Source: Nephrocerus scutellatus (Eukaryota; Arthropoda; Insecta; Diptera; Pipunculidae). Taken from it: a stretch of 64,000 bases of DNA. Where the stretch lies: the NCBI GenBank assembly GCA_947095585.1, contig OX352765.1, positions 73,577,976 to 73,641,975 on the forward strand, read 5' to 3'. The notes under the pieces were generated by a model. That model had not been told where the DNA came from, did no database searches, and worked only from the letters and a program-made list of their open reading frames with translations. The translations under genes were made by a program, and so were the position numbers. Shown piece by piece: positions 11,590 to 23,035 of the stretch. Positions within the stretch are counted from its first letter, which is position 1. Each line of letters starts with the position of its first letter.

Positions 11590-11885
11590 CAATACCCGTA
11601 TATCATCATCATCATCATATTTGGCTATACAACCGGTGTCCGGTCCTGGCCTCCCGTTGGGTTCCCTAATATGGTTTTTTACGGACGAGGTTTTTTGCCT
11701 CGCGCCAACCTTACTTTGAAGGGACTAGCCCGATCATTTCGCTTTTCCTATACTGGAGGAAAATTACCAGCGGCCACCACGTGGAGGTTTCATCGCACTT
11801 CCAGTTAGAGATAGTTGCGGCCACCTGCATTTCTAGAGCATTCTGTGTTATTCCCCCTATTCTGCTGATGGCTGACCACCGTACC
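11590..11885 (-). repeat. Probable retroposon 3' end with (ATG)n tail
   Basis: The (ATC)5 run at 11592-11606 would be an (ATG)n tail on the minus strand. The adjacent sequence around ccaccacgtggaggtttcat is repeated in opposite orientation near 30820-30850. A tail microsatellite plus a dispersed body suggests a LINE 3' UTR or a SINE. The family was not recognised and there is no coding sequence. Confidence 0.45.
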
Positions 11886-11889
11886 CGTA

Positions 11890-12665
11890 TATACGTCCAT
11901 TTAAACTTGTTTAATTTTTATTAGCCTTTAAGTATGTGGATAGCATTAAAATTGCTTTGAGGCGACGTTTTGTTTGGGCAATTAATGATTTTTCTTAATC
12001 ATTTAAATTTAATTTGATGTTTATCTTTCATCGTTGCTTTAATTTAACATGATTATACCGCAATTATGGTACATCAAACTCTTCTTTGCTCTTGTCTTAA
12101 TTTAGATTTTTATAAAACTACAGGTCGTGGTCATTACAGTTGTTAAGTAAACTAATTAAGAGTAATAACATAAATATAAACAATTATTAATAACGTAACA
12201 TTTAAAATTGTCCAATTTACTGCAGTGTTTTGCTACGTTTGCATTTAGATGCTAGAAAACTTTCATCACAGGTTACCTTTCAGTTTTTATTAAGACGTGA
12301 TCTTAAATGGAGGATAGAATTTCACTAAAAGCGAGTCAGAGTTTTTAAGAAGAAGCAAATGGCTCTTGGTGGCGGCAGCGCTTTTCAATAAAAATAATAA
12401 CTTAAAACTATGGATGACCGTGGTAGAACCAATTAGATCTAGGGATCAGAGTCCAGAGGAAGGTGGGTTGCGCGATATATTATAAATTTGGACCAGAGGG
12501 TTGACCGCAAATACGTCGAAGCCAAGTACTAAGTCACTTTGTTAAACAATGTAATTTTGCTAAGAGGACAAGGACAGTTTAATTCCGCTCTGAAAAGGAT
12601 AGGGAAGTATGGATACTTTTTTAAAGGCCTTTAGTTTATATGTAGGCGCCGTGGCTTCCGTAAGA
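11890..12665. other. No gene recognised
   Basis: AT-rich sequence, inspected on both strands. A GC-richer patch at 12360-12540 carries no recognisable protein motif. Confidence 0.4.
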
Positions 12666-12667
12666 GG

Positions 12668-12755
12668 CGACAGACATAGACACACACGTGCATAGACATC
12701 TCATATTTTCCTCTCCTCTCCTTAATTTCATAACCATCACGCTTTGCTAATCATG
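12668..12755 (+). mobile_element. 3'-end fragment of FADD-family LINE
   Basis: The sequence gacacacacgtgcatagaca onwards matches the 3' end of the same LINE family at about 14488-14560 (acacacgtgcatagacattt, then a 'cctaatttc..aacgcc..cgctgtgcta' block). Its downstream neighbour is not the genomic flank but the endonuclease domain of another copy, so a 3' end lies directly upstream of a 5' domain of the same family. Confidence 0.7.
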
Positions 12756-14600
12756 ACATAGGCCTAAATTTAGACAGTGTCTCAACTTGTAGTGAGTTAG
12801 ATGCACTGTCTGACTCTATATCTAGAATTTTGTCCCTTGATCCATTTTCTGAAATCGTCATTGCGGGTGATGTCAATATACACAATTCTAGTTGGCTTCG
12901 CCATTCAGGCTTAACAACACCACAAGGAAAGGATGTTGTATTATTTGCTGATTTTAACCATCCCACTCAGCTTATGAATGAGCCTACTCGGGTTCCAGAC
13001 ATTTTAAGTCATACCGCGAATACCCTTGACTTGTTTCTTACCTCTCATCCTAACAAATACACCGTCAGTGTCTCACCTCTCACCTCTAGGCTGTTCAGAC
13101 CATTGTGTAGTGTCAGCTTTCGTTGTCGAAGTTAAAGAAAACCCCCTAAAATAAAAGTATGGTTACACGAGAAAACCGACAGGGATGTCCTCAATATTTT
13201 CTTTAGGAATATTAACTGGCCACTTAATGCCAATAGTGGTGTGGATGCGATCACAAACATAATCCAGGAGGGTATGAGACAATTTATCCCTTCCAGGGCA
13301 AAGTGTATCAAACCGAAGGAAAATGCTTGGTATGATTTCAGCTGCAAAGAGGCTACTATGAACCAGGAAGTATGCTTTCGGTTATATAAAGAAAACGGAC
13401 TGTGGAAAACCGAACCAAATTTAAACGAGTCAGAAATGTTTGCAATGCCATGCCTACCTTAGACGAGTCAAATTCGAATATGACCAGAAACTGAAACAAA
13501 AAATACTTCAATGTCCCAAAGGAAGTAAACATTTTTTGGTCATTCGTGAAACGAATTAAAAATAGTGCCTCGTCTTCGATTCCAACGCTCATTCACAATG
13601 ATATTCCAAGTGTCTCTTTCTGATTTTCATTAATGATCTCCTATCCGCCACTTCAAATCCAATCCATTCTTTCGCTGATGACAACACTCTTAGCTTTTCG
13701 AATGTCTTCACGCTTTCTGCACGCCCCTCTTCGTCGCAAGTGGAACTTGAACCACAACGTATGTTAAGCACGTTAAATTCTGAACTTGACAGAATAACAA
13801 GGTGGGGACCACGTAATAGAGTTGAATTTAACGCTTCTACAACGCAATGCTGTCTTCTGTCGTCCAAGCGTAATTTAAACCCCCAGCCTTTATCCATTAA
13901 CGGATCTTGCATTAAAGAAACTGAAAAACTCGCAATACTCGGTATTATGTGCGTCAACAACAAGCTTTGTTGGAGTGGCCATATATTCTCCATCGCTAAG
14001 AATGCTGCGGAATGTTTAGGTTTTCTTAAAAGTTGCAAGATGTACTACACTCCTTCAGATCTGGCTACTATTTACAAGGCATATATTCGCCCTAAACTTG
14101 AATATAACTGTATTGTCTTGGCAGGTGCTCCCAAGACCACATTGCACCTACTCGACAGTGTTCAAAACCGCGCGTTAAAACTTTTTGGTGACGTACATAT
14201 CGCGGAACAATCGAATCGCTTGAGCATCGTAGGAAAGTTTCCTGCTTGTCACTGTTTGATCGCTTTTTCCACAAGCGGTATTCAATAGAAATATCCAGAT
14301 ACATCCCGCCCATTCTCGAGACCATCCGTAATACCCGTGCCTCGACTCGAGCCCACGGGTCCACCATTAAGCCTGTCTTCGGACGTACTAACCAATTCAG
14401 AGACTCCTTCTTTAGCCGTACAATAGTTATGTGGAATGAATGGCCTGATTCTGTGTTTCCGCATTTGTATGATCTGTATTCGTTTAAGACACACGTGCAT
14501 AGACATTTCACCTTTTCATCTCCCTAATTTCCTAACGCCAACGCTGTGCTAAGCATTATAAGGGTGCAGATCCCTTTAGCGTGTAAAGGGATTTGCACCC
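12756..14600 (+). mobile_element. FADD-family LINE copy 1 (CR1/Jockey group), internally deleted
   Basis: The plus strand encodes an endonuclease C-terminal half (DPFSEIVIAGDVNIHNSSWL at about 12838, then DILSHTANTLDLFLTS), a linker (WYDFSCKEA, FWSFVKRIKNSASSSIP), and after a junction near 13610 the late RT: FLIFINDLLSATSNPIHS, FADDNTLSFS (catalytic FADD at about 13673), LNSELDRITRWGPRNRVEFN, and the C-terminal domain through SIAKNAAECLGFLKSCK, YIRPKLEYN, SVQNRALKLFGD, FGRTNQFRDSFFSRT. RT fingers and palm A are deleted between linker and FLIFIND. Frame changes at 13135, 13460 and about 14250 add to the damage. The 3' end is near 14590 (ataagggtgcagatcc). Confidence 0.88.
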
Positions 14601-15390
14601 TTGAGAGTGTGTACATTTCAAAACAAAACTACTGAGTAGTAGGTTCGAGTTTCAAATCCCAGAACGTTACGAACAATAGAGATCATTACATGTGCTCAAT
14701 ATTTGTATGAGTGTTTTTTGAAGACATAAATGGAATTGAACCCGGAGAGTTTTGACGGGATGAGTTTTTACTTTTACCTATTTTTTACTTAACCTCAATA
14801 TTATGATGATTTTCTGACTTTACTGGTCCCAATTGCAGAATTCTGTGGTCTCAGTTTAAGAGTTAACTTCTATTTAAGTAAAAAAAATATTCTTATAAAG
14901 ATATTACTCAAAAGCAAAGCAAGCAGAGTGCGTCTCAGATTCTAATGCAGCGTCGCGCAAGTAAGTTTTTTTATAATTTCGATTTTACATGCTCGTTAAT
15001 CGATTCATTACTAATAGTTCGATTATCTAACTTTTTTAACGTTTGTAATTGTGTTTGGTACACAAATATGGTTTTTATGGACAATGTAGTCTACGCCTTC
15101 AAAAACCGAACGCAGCATACTCGTATGTTGCGAATTTAAGGGGAGAATCGTGTCCGTTGTTACAATACTGCGATGTTGCACTGGAACCAATGTGCAGAAT
15201 GCAGAGCTTTTCTTGACATTAAACTAATAAAGCATATGGTAATAGCATATTTTGTTGTGACGAGGCAGAATGTGGAATTGTGTACTGTCGGTCTAATAAC
15301 TGTTTTGTAGATATTTAGTCAATTACCTCATTTGTAGGTTATTTTACATAATATATACTAATATTAATAATAACAATTTTAACTAAAAAT
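14600..15390. other. Non-repeat DNA with a weak exon-like patch
   Basis: Mostly AT-rich. At 14943-14966 a GC-richer ATG segment (atgcagcgtcgcgcaa) runs straight into a perfect donor, gtaagt, at 14961-14966. It could be a tiny 5' exon or chance. No downstream coding exon was matched to it. Confidence 0.25.
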
Positions 15391-15417
15391 GTGTTTCTTC
15401 TTCTTTTTTAGGTAAGT
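15391..15417 (+). promoter_or_regulatory. Candidate recursive (zero-length exon) splice site
   Basis: A pyrimidine tract (tttcttcttcttttttag) ends in AG at 15410-15411 and is followed without a gap by gtaagt at 15412-15417. A strong acceptor juxtaposed with a strong donor is the signature of ratcheting splice sites in long insect introns. Equally, AG could start an ordinary exon beginning GTAAGT, or the match may be chance in T-rich DNA. Confidence 0.3.
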
Positions 15418-15805
15418 CATCCAATACTGTAAATCATGCGATTTAAGATCTTCGTAATCTTCTTTCTACCAAACGTCGCAAAACGTTAAGAGTGTTTTTT
15501 GTTATGCATGATATGATAGCTCAGAATGTTGTCTCACTGTATGCAAAACTATTGACTGAGGAAAATGTCAATTATACTACGCTTTTAGTTACTTGGGACA
15601 CGCAAAATATCTCGAACATTAGGGACGTACTCACCTTTGTTAATTTTATACGCTTAAATCAAAAGGCGTACTTAGGACGAGGTATAGAAATACAAATTAT
15701 AAATTGAAAAAATTATCTTTAATGTTTTATGACACAGTTTCTTAATATCGAATCTAAGCACAGTATAGTATCTCAGTTTGAAATATGAACATAATCTTAA
15801 ATACT

Positions 15806-16004
15806 CGTCTCGTATATAATTGCACTCTGATGGTAGAAAGAATTCCCACCACAACGTGGCCACCAACGTCATCACTATGATCAACAACGCCATCAAAGCG
15901 CAGCGCACGATCATCAATTTGTTATTGATCGATCTGTATGGTAATTTGTCATATTTCTTTTGATTTTGTCTTTGTAAGTATTTATCTATTGAGTCCAATT
16001 TCAT
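15806..16004 (-). CDS. Candidate N-terminal exon of a single-pass membrane protein
   Basis: A minus-strand open frame starts with ATG at 16002-16004 and encodes about 65 residues before composition turns AT-driven: a basic, polar N-terminus (MKLDSIDKYLQRQNQKKYDK, about 30 residues), then one strong transmembrane segment (VRCALMALLIIVMTLVATLW, about residues 33-52) ending in an acidic and Cys-containing stretch. The coding part is clearly GC-richer than its flanks, unlike chance frames nearby. A cytoplasmic N-terminus with a signal anchor (type II) would fit. No protein family was recognised. The exon's 3' boundary is unclear, with no convincing donor at the end of the GC-rich part; the open frame runs on to 15672 in AT-rich sequence. 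It could also be an unknown mobile-element fragment. Confidence 0.4.
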
Positions 16005-16009
16005 AGCTG

Positions 16010-16920
16010 ACTGTCACGTTAACAGCCAACGTATCATTATGAATCACAGTTGCATATGCGGTCATTGCGCCATATTTACACCCTACATAGTAGTTGTATA
16101 ATATTTTTGCCACATGTCACAGTTTTTCAGGACAAAGTAATACATAGACAAAGAGTGTTCAAAATATTAAATTTTTTATATCAAAAATATTTATTAGGAA
16201 GTTGCAGTTGGCAAAAATCCTCTGTCTCATAGTGGGTGTAAATGATAACTTAGTAATCAGTGGGTTTTTGGTAAAAGTTTTCAAATAGCTTCTATGCCCC
16301 GTTATTTTTAACATTTTTAAAAATTAAATAAGCTCAAATGTCCGCTCAAATGTATGCATTTGTTAATATCTTTCAATTGCCTTCCAAATATTTTATGGAT
16401 TGCTTTTATCTGGGACTCAAAAATATATCTATGGCAATTTCAGCAAATAGTCTTCGTTGGCATTTTCTTTTATTTCAGTTCTGCTAGTTAAAGTTTTCAC
16501 TGACCAATTTTTCATATTAACATCAGAGACTATAATCGCACTCCTAGATAGTCACAACTAAAAAAATTTAAATCCAAACTTACGTCCTTTCAAGTGGGTT
16601 TTGATCTTGAAGAACAGAAAAAATTAGATCATGCGAATATGTGGGCTGGGTAGCTACAGGAAGTTCAATGCACATATTCATACGATTCTTCGTTCTGTCG
16701 TAAAGTTTTTTTTGGCACTATCATGTTCACACCTTGCTCATAGCCAAGTCTTAAGTCAGAACATAATGACAGGTAAAACATTTCAAATTTAACATAATAC
16801 TTGTTACTTGTTAATGTTATTCGACGGTCTGACCTCATGCTTTGTGCCACCGAAAAACTTGTTCCCTATAAGTTTATGCAAATTTCGGTAGATAAAGTTC
16901 GCAGAGTAACTTAACACGAA
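16010..16920. other. No gene recognised
   Basis: AT-rich spacer between the membrane-protein exon candidate and the second FADD-family LINE. Short open frames only. Confidence 0.4.
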
Positions 16921-16924
16921 TTTT

Positions 16925-18350
16925 GATGGCAGAACGTTGCTCTAAATTTCGCTGTTCTTTTTTAACTAAGCGATTCGGAGTGAATGATGGAAAGCTATCT
17001 GCTTCATACCGACCCATAGCACTTACATCCATTCTTTCCAATGTCATGGAAACGCTGATCAATTTTCAGCTCAAGAAATATCTTGAAACCAACGAAATCC
17101 TTAGTGACCGGCAGTATGAATTTCGTGGGCAACATTCTACTGGTGATTTGATAGTATATCTCACCAAACAGTGGAACCGGCCTTTGCATCGATTTGGAGA
17201 AAGCAAAGCTGTTGCACTCGATATTTCTAAGGCATTTGACAGAGTTTGGCATTAAGCTCTTTTGTCCAAAATGCATGCTTATGGAGTTGATGATAAGCTG
17301 CTTCACTGGATTAGAAGCTATCTTTTGGACCGCTCAATTCAAGTTGTATTGGATGGTTTCAAGTCTAAAGTTCATTACTTAAATGCTGGCGTTCCACAGG
17401 GCTCGGTTTTATCCCCGGCACTCTTTCTCCTTTTTATTGATGATCTTTTATCTGTGACTTCTTATCCAATTCACTCTTTCGCTGACGACAGCACTCTCAG
17501 CTTCTCATATAAGTTTGAGGAACTTCCCTTCACTTCTCATGTGGAACTCAAAGAACTTCGTATGTTAAGCACGTTAAATTCTGACCTTGACAGCATAATA
17601 CAATGGGGAGAAATCAATCGAGTAGAATATAACGTTTCCAAAACCAAATGCTGTCTCCTGTCGTCCAAGCGAATCCCATGAATGGCACTTGCATCGAAGA
17701 AACTGGAAATCTCGCAATTCTCGGTATGTGCGTTAACGACCAGCTTCGTTGGAAGGACCACATATTTACCGTCGCCAAAAATGCTGCTAAATGATTAGGT
17801 TTTCTAGCCCGGTGCAAGAAATATTTCACTCCCTCTGATCGGGCTACTATATACGCTATTCGCCGTAAACTTGAGTTCAATTGCCACATCTGGTCTGGTG
17901 CGTCTAAAAAAACTTTGCATCAGATAGATAGAATTCAAAACCCCGCGATAAAACTAATCGGTGACGCAAATATAGCTAAATCAATAGATTCGGTTGAACA
18001 CCGTAGGAACGTTTCCTGCTTGTCACTTTATCGCTTCTTCTACCAGCGGTGCTCAAGAGAAATAGCCAGCTGCATGCCACCTCTCCTTGAATTCAACCGC
18101 AACACTCGTGGCGCTCTAAGTGTTCATCAGTTTACCCTCAAGCCCATCTTCGGACGTACAGTTAAATTCAGGGATTCGTTCTTCAGCCGTACAACACGTA
18201 TGTTGAATGCTCTGCCAAGCTCTGTCTTCCCACATAATTCAAAACACAAGCTCATAGACATCTCCTCTTTTCTCCTTATTTTCCTTAACGCCCACGTTGT
18301 GCCAAGCATATAGCCGAGCATTATAAGGGTGCACCCCTTGAAGCGTGCGC
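16925..18350 (+). mobile_element. FADD-family LINE copy 2, 5'-truncated
   Basis: This copy starts just before the SYRPIALTSILSNVMETLI block and keeps nearly the whole RT: the FRGQHSTGDLIVYLT fingers, VALDISKAFDRVWH (palm A), LHWIRSYLLDRSIQVVLDG, AGVPQGSVLSPALF (motif B), SFADDSTLSFSYKFEE (catalytic FADD at about 17482), LNSDLDSIIQWGEINRVEYN, and a C-terminal domain ending FGRTVKFRDSFFSRTTRMLN. Stops follow FDRVWH (17253) and SSKRIP (17679), and further indels occur at 17790 and 17860. The 3' end is at the ataagggtgcacccc motif near 18340. It is the most complete RT of this family in the window, and no 5' endonuclease is present. Confidence 0.9.
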
Positions 18351-18359
18351 GAAATATAA

Positions 18360-18630
18360 AAAAAGATCACTCCAGAGCGCCACCAGTGATGAGTGTTGTA
18401 GATAATTTAACGGTGATTTACGATTTGCAATCAGCGGCTTTCTAGTCTTATTCAGTACCCAGTAAAGTACATATAATAAGAAAGTCCACTTGAAACTCTT
18501 TGGGTGTTTAACCAACCGTCCCTTATGAAACTCATAAAAAAACCACAGTCAAAATTTGATGCTGGGTTGTTGCGAATGCTGTTTTTCAATAAAGATCACA
18601 GTTTTTTTTTATTAAAAATTATAGAAAACA
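18360..18630. other. Spacer between LINE and mariner
   Basis: No coding or repeat signal. The expected mariner left end is not found here. Confidence 0.4.
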
Positions 18631-18631
18631 A

Positions 18632-19773
18632 CAACTTACTTGAAAAATTGAATTCAAAAAATGGTATTATCGCTTGAACATTTTCGTGTGATGATTTTTT
18701 ACGATTTTCGAAAGGGGCTAACTCAACAACAGTGCTTCGAATCACTTCATTCGACTTTTGGCGACGAAGCACCATCCTTGGCTAGATTGTATAATCGGTA
18801 CTATGAATGGAAACGCAAACAACGTTCACTCAAAGACGAGCCTCGTGAAGGTCGTCCAAAACCAGATGTTGTGCCAGAAAACATCGATGCTGTGCGAAAA
18901 CTGATTGAAGAGGATCGCCAGGTGACTTATGTGGGGAAATCGAGGCATGCCTAGGCATTATTAACACCAGCGTATATACGATCTTACATAATTATTTAAA
19001 GGTGCGGAAGCTATGTGTACGTTGGATTACACATTTTTTGACAGACGTACAAAAAAAGGTTCGTGTCGATTGGTGCCGCCAAATGCTTAAAAAATTCGTT
19101 GAAGGTACTTCCAAAAACGTATGCAAGATCGTGACAGGTGACGAGTCATGGATATTTGCGTATGATTCGGAAAAGAAAATGGCAATCGACTTTGGGGTCT
19201 TCCAACTCGAAGAAAAACCAACAAAAGTTGTGTGAGCTCGGAGCGTTGGGAAGCAAATGGTAGCGTGTTGCTTCACGAAAACCGGTCATGTGGCTACTGT
19301 GGCTCTTGAAAATCAAAAGACAGTCAATTCAGCTTGGTATACGACCATTTGTTTGCCTAAGGTTTTCAACAAATTGAGAGAAAACAACCCGAACCCGAAA
19401 TGGCGAATCATTTTGCATCACGATAATGCGAGCTCACACATATCACATCAAACAAGCGAGTATTTGAGCACTTAAACGATCGAATTGATGGGTCATCCGC
19501 CTTACAGCCCCAATGACTTCTTCCTGTTCCCAACAATCAAAGATAAGATGCGTGAACAACGATTTATATTGCCTGAAGAAGCGGTTGAAGCGTTCAAAAA
19601 CCATGTTTTGGAGCTATCATCTTCGGACTGGAAAAAGGGTTTCGTTAAATGGTTTGAGCGTATGCCAAAGTGTATAGATCTTAATGGCGAATATTTTGAA
19701 AAGCAATAAAGCAATTTTTAATGAAAAATTTTAATTTTTTATTACTTTTACTAAAAACTTTTATGGGACCTCG
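18632..19773 (+). mobile_element. Mariner (D34D) copy 2, near-full-length transposase, broken
   Basis: ATG at 18661 opens the transposase: SLEHFRVMIFYDFRKGLTQQ, FGDEAPSLARLYNRYYEWKR, GRPKPDVVPENIDAVRKLI. A frameshift at about 18932 interrupts the second helix-turn-helix. First catalytic motif TGDESW is at about 19136-19153, and HHDNASSH at about 19417-19440. An in-frame TAA follows EYLST (19473-19475), the same stop as in copy 1. The third region reads YSPNDFFLFP: four residues (DLAP-like) present in copies 1 and 3 are missing, which would shorten the usual 34-residue spacing to 30. A TGA at 19233 is a likely CGA deamination. The right end is intact (ctaaaaacttttatgggacc, then tcg, then TA at 19774). 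The left end is lost upstream of about 18632. Confidence 0.9.
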
Positions 19774-19892
19774 TATACTGATAACAATCGAACAGTAACA
19801 AAAACAGATTCACAACAGCCATTGACACATTACCTAATTATACAAGTAAAATAAAGCAATGCTTGGTTATTGGTTGGCCAATAATTACTATA

Positions 19893-21019
19893 CAGGGTGT
19901 ATCCGTTAAGGTGGCAAATACTTAAAGGCATAATTCCTTGGTTAATTTCGTAAAAAAATCGTATGAGAGGGAGGTCTATTTTCAACCCCTGCGGTGTACG
20001 TAGCGTTTAAATGTGAAGAGAAGTACTTTTGACCTTACATCACTTCACACCCCGTAACTCTTGAACTCTTCTAGCTATAAGGTGACTGTTGGTCATTTTT
20101 GAAAGAAAATTAAATTTTTAAGATAAAATAATTAACATTTTTTTAAATTCTTGAAACCGTTACCGATATAAACGTCGTAAAAATCCAAAAATGTTTTGTC
20201 TTTTTTTAAATTTTATTTTCAAACGCGAATATTTTGAAAATTGCTCTCGGTTAATTTTTTTTGACAAATGCAATATTAAAGCCTATTCAATTTTCTACAA
20301 ATCCATTTCACAATATTTATACATTCGGTCAACAGGAGCAGGGTTAAAAATTAAAGTTTGTAAAATGAACGAAAACGTACTTTTGACCTTACATAACTTC
20401 ACACCCACCCTATAACTCTTGAACGCTTCCAGATACATGGTTACTATTAATCTTTTTTGAAAGAAAAGTATATTTTTAGGATCAAACAACATACATTTAA
20501 AATTATTTAAGCGATAGCGATATGAAGGTTCTCAAAATAATTTTTTTTTTAAATTGTATTCACAAACACGATTACTTCGAGAAATTCTATCGGATACATA
20601 TTTTTGGACAAATTCAGTATTAAAGCCTATTCAATCTCCTACAAACCCATGTCAAATAATTTGTGCATTCAGTCAAAAAGAGCGAGATAGTGCGGGTTGT
20701 GTTACTACTATTACGTATAAGAAGAGTTGCATGACGTCTCAGTGTTCCCGTAGCAAGAGTGCAACAAGAGTACACGTGGAACGGATGCACCCTTGCCAGT
20801 TCACTCCAGTGAATAATCTGCTTCAACAGAACATACCCAAAAGGACATAATTTTGTGAGTGGACACCATTTTCATATGTCCATTTTCACCATCAATTTTA
20901 TGTTCCATGTTGTGAAATCGACTCTTAAAATTAGGTCCTTCTTGGTAAGTCCCATACGATTTTTTTTTACGAATTATCCAATCTCTTTAAGTATTTGCCA
21001 CCTTAAAGGATACACCCTG
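19893..21019 (+). mobile_element. TIR transposon of 1.13 kb, TA target duplication
   Basis: Terminal inverted repeats start cagggtgtatccgttaaggt at the left and, in complement, cagggtgtatcctttaaggt at the right. TA is duplicated at 19891-19892 and 21020-21021, as in the Tc1/mariner superfamily. The interior has two direct units of about 370 bp (starting near 20030 and 20385), each beginning with ttttgaccttacat and ending near gcctattcaat. A degraded plus-strand transposase patch lies at about 20700-20850 and corresponds to the patches at 44.6 kb (minus) and 55.1 kb (minus). No intact frame. Other copies: 43744-44760, 54815-55590, 60143-60461. Confidence 0.85.
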
Positions 21020-21021
21020 TA

Positions 21022-22530
21022 TATCTTGTACGCATGCTCACTTAAAAAAAGTAATCAAAAACAAACACGCGTATAGCGTAAGTACGAGAATAGAAAACAA
21101 AACAAAACCAATTTGCTTTATTGCTTTATTTCTTTATCTCGGTTATATTTTTAAATGGGCCGATTGAGTGGCCAACCAATCGAGTTCATTAGTTGAGTTG
21201 AAATTCGATCTGAAAGAAACAGCAGCGAAACCGAGAAACAATTATTTCGAAAGAGATTCTTTCGTCAAATTTGCATCAGAGCGCACTTATGTTGCGTGCA
21301 CATTGTTTTGCGTTAATTGCGAAAGCGTTTAAAGCTTGTAAATGCTTGTACATACATTTGATATGCATACGCACCATTTGTGTCGTCGCTACGTTTGCGC
21401 CGTGTGATCGACTCGTTCCGCACGTTCCGGCAGCAAGATCGCTAGTCGTTACTGTTCATAAGCGGCTCATGTTATTGAGTTATCGATCATCAATCAATAA
21501 GTTGGTTAATCATTACTAATGGTTTCTTGTGTATCACATAAACGCTTTTTTACTTTATTCATTTGAGACAGAAAAGTAATTTTTCATTTTTTATTTCAAC
21601 ATAATGCGTCTGTACTTAATGTTGTAACATATTTTGCAAGGCGTAATGCAACTTTTGTTTTTTTTCCATTAATTTATTTGAAAACTAAAGATCTGGTTTA
21701 CTTTTTTAAGAGTATGTAGTTGGAATTAGACTTTGGTAATCTTTTTTTTACTTAATAATTGTAAAAAAACTAACTTTCAAATTTGAATCTTTATGAAGTT
21801 AAAAACTTTGACAACTTAATTTTTAAATTATCATTCAAAGTCATATACATTAAATGTCTTCCATTGGAAATGGACGACTTATGATTCGATTTGGTCAGAT
21901 GAAAACAATTTGAATGGATTCTCAGCATCAACTTGCAGCAGATTCTGGGTATGACATAAGAAGTGCTGACTGACACCACATTTCATCGATTTTAAGGCCA
22001 CATATGACATCATCCATAGAACGAACAGATTCAAAATCTCTAAATCCCATATGCTTGAATTTGCTTTTCGGGGTTTCGTATCTCTCCCGTTTTGGCATCC
22101 CTACCAACATTTTACATAGAACGAGAAGAGTGTTGGCTCAGCGATTGATACGCCAGACTTAAAAAAAAAACGAGAACAATAATTTACATTGTCAATCGTT
22201 GTTTCTAAGAAGTTAAGTAGTAAAAGCTTCTCTTGGAAACAAATGGATATATTCGGTCCCACTGAATTTGACGGGCTTTGTAGGAGATGTTTCTATAAGG
22301 AACTATACGCGCTGTACAGGATAGGGATATCGATCTGGCCCTCTTAAAGTCTTCTATTCTAAACATGAGGCGCAAGGCAGTAGGGGTAGACCTCGCACAA
22401 GATGGCGGTTAAAATTGGGTAGGTGTGCGCAACTAAAGCAGTTCAAGTTGAATGAAGGTGAGGTCAGGTTAGTAGCCCTACATATATCCAACGTTGGAAT
22501 ACAGTGCATCCCTATTTTGACGGGTAGCCG
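21022..22530. other. No gene recognised
   Basis: The stretch 21150-21500 is less AT-rich and has short purine-rich motifs, but no open frame with a motif was found. Minus-strand frames around 21790-22110 are short and unsupported. Confidence 0.4.
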
Positions 22531-22533
22531 GCC

Positions 22534-22612
22534 GATTCCACTAGCACAATTCCACTAAACACAATTCCACTGGACACAATTCCACTGGCACAATTCCACT
22601 TGGTACAATTCC
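22534..22612 (+). repeat. Minisatellite of acaattccact units
   Basis: Five to six imperfect units of 14-18 bp, each with the core acaattccact (or gattccact at the left edge), separated by variable tails (agc, aaac, gga, ggc, tgg). No coding sequence. Confidence 0.8.
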
Positions 22613-22861
22613 CCAGGGGAACAATTTAACTTGCATTGTAACTTGTATAGTTGCGGAAAAGCAAATACACACATTAATATTGTATTTGCGCTGGCATGGT
22701 TTTAATTGTCGTTTTTATCGTTTATCGTTGTTTATGTTTTTTTTTTCAAATATTTTGCAATTTTTAATAACATTGGTATTCTTTCTTTAGGTAACTTTTA
22801 TCATTAAACGAATTCAACTTTAATAATTTAACTTTTTGATAATTAAACGCATTTTGGGTGG

Positions 22862-22930
22862 TAAATCGCGCGCGTGATTTATTGTAAATTATGACGCGTT
22901 GCGTGTGGCGCGTGTAAAAATTAGATTAAA
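22862..22930 (+). repeat. Isolated fragment of the CGTG-rich satellite
   Basis: The segment tgacgcgttgcgtgtggcgc then gtgtaa resembles the core of the satellite units at 6.2 and 58.0 kb. Only part of one unit is present. Confidence 0.5.
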
Positions 22931-23035
22931 TTATTAATTAATATTAATTTAGATTAAATTCTATATTAACTGCGACTAGAAGATCCAACATTGGTCCCGC
23001 AATTAAAATAGTGGAGCGCGAATTTGAAGTAGTGC

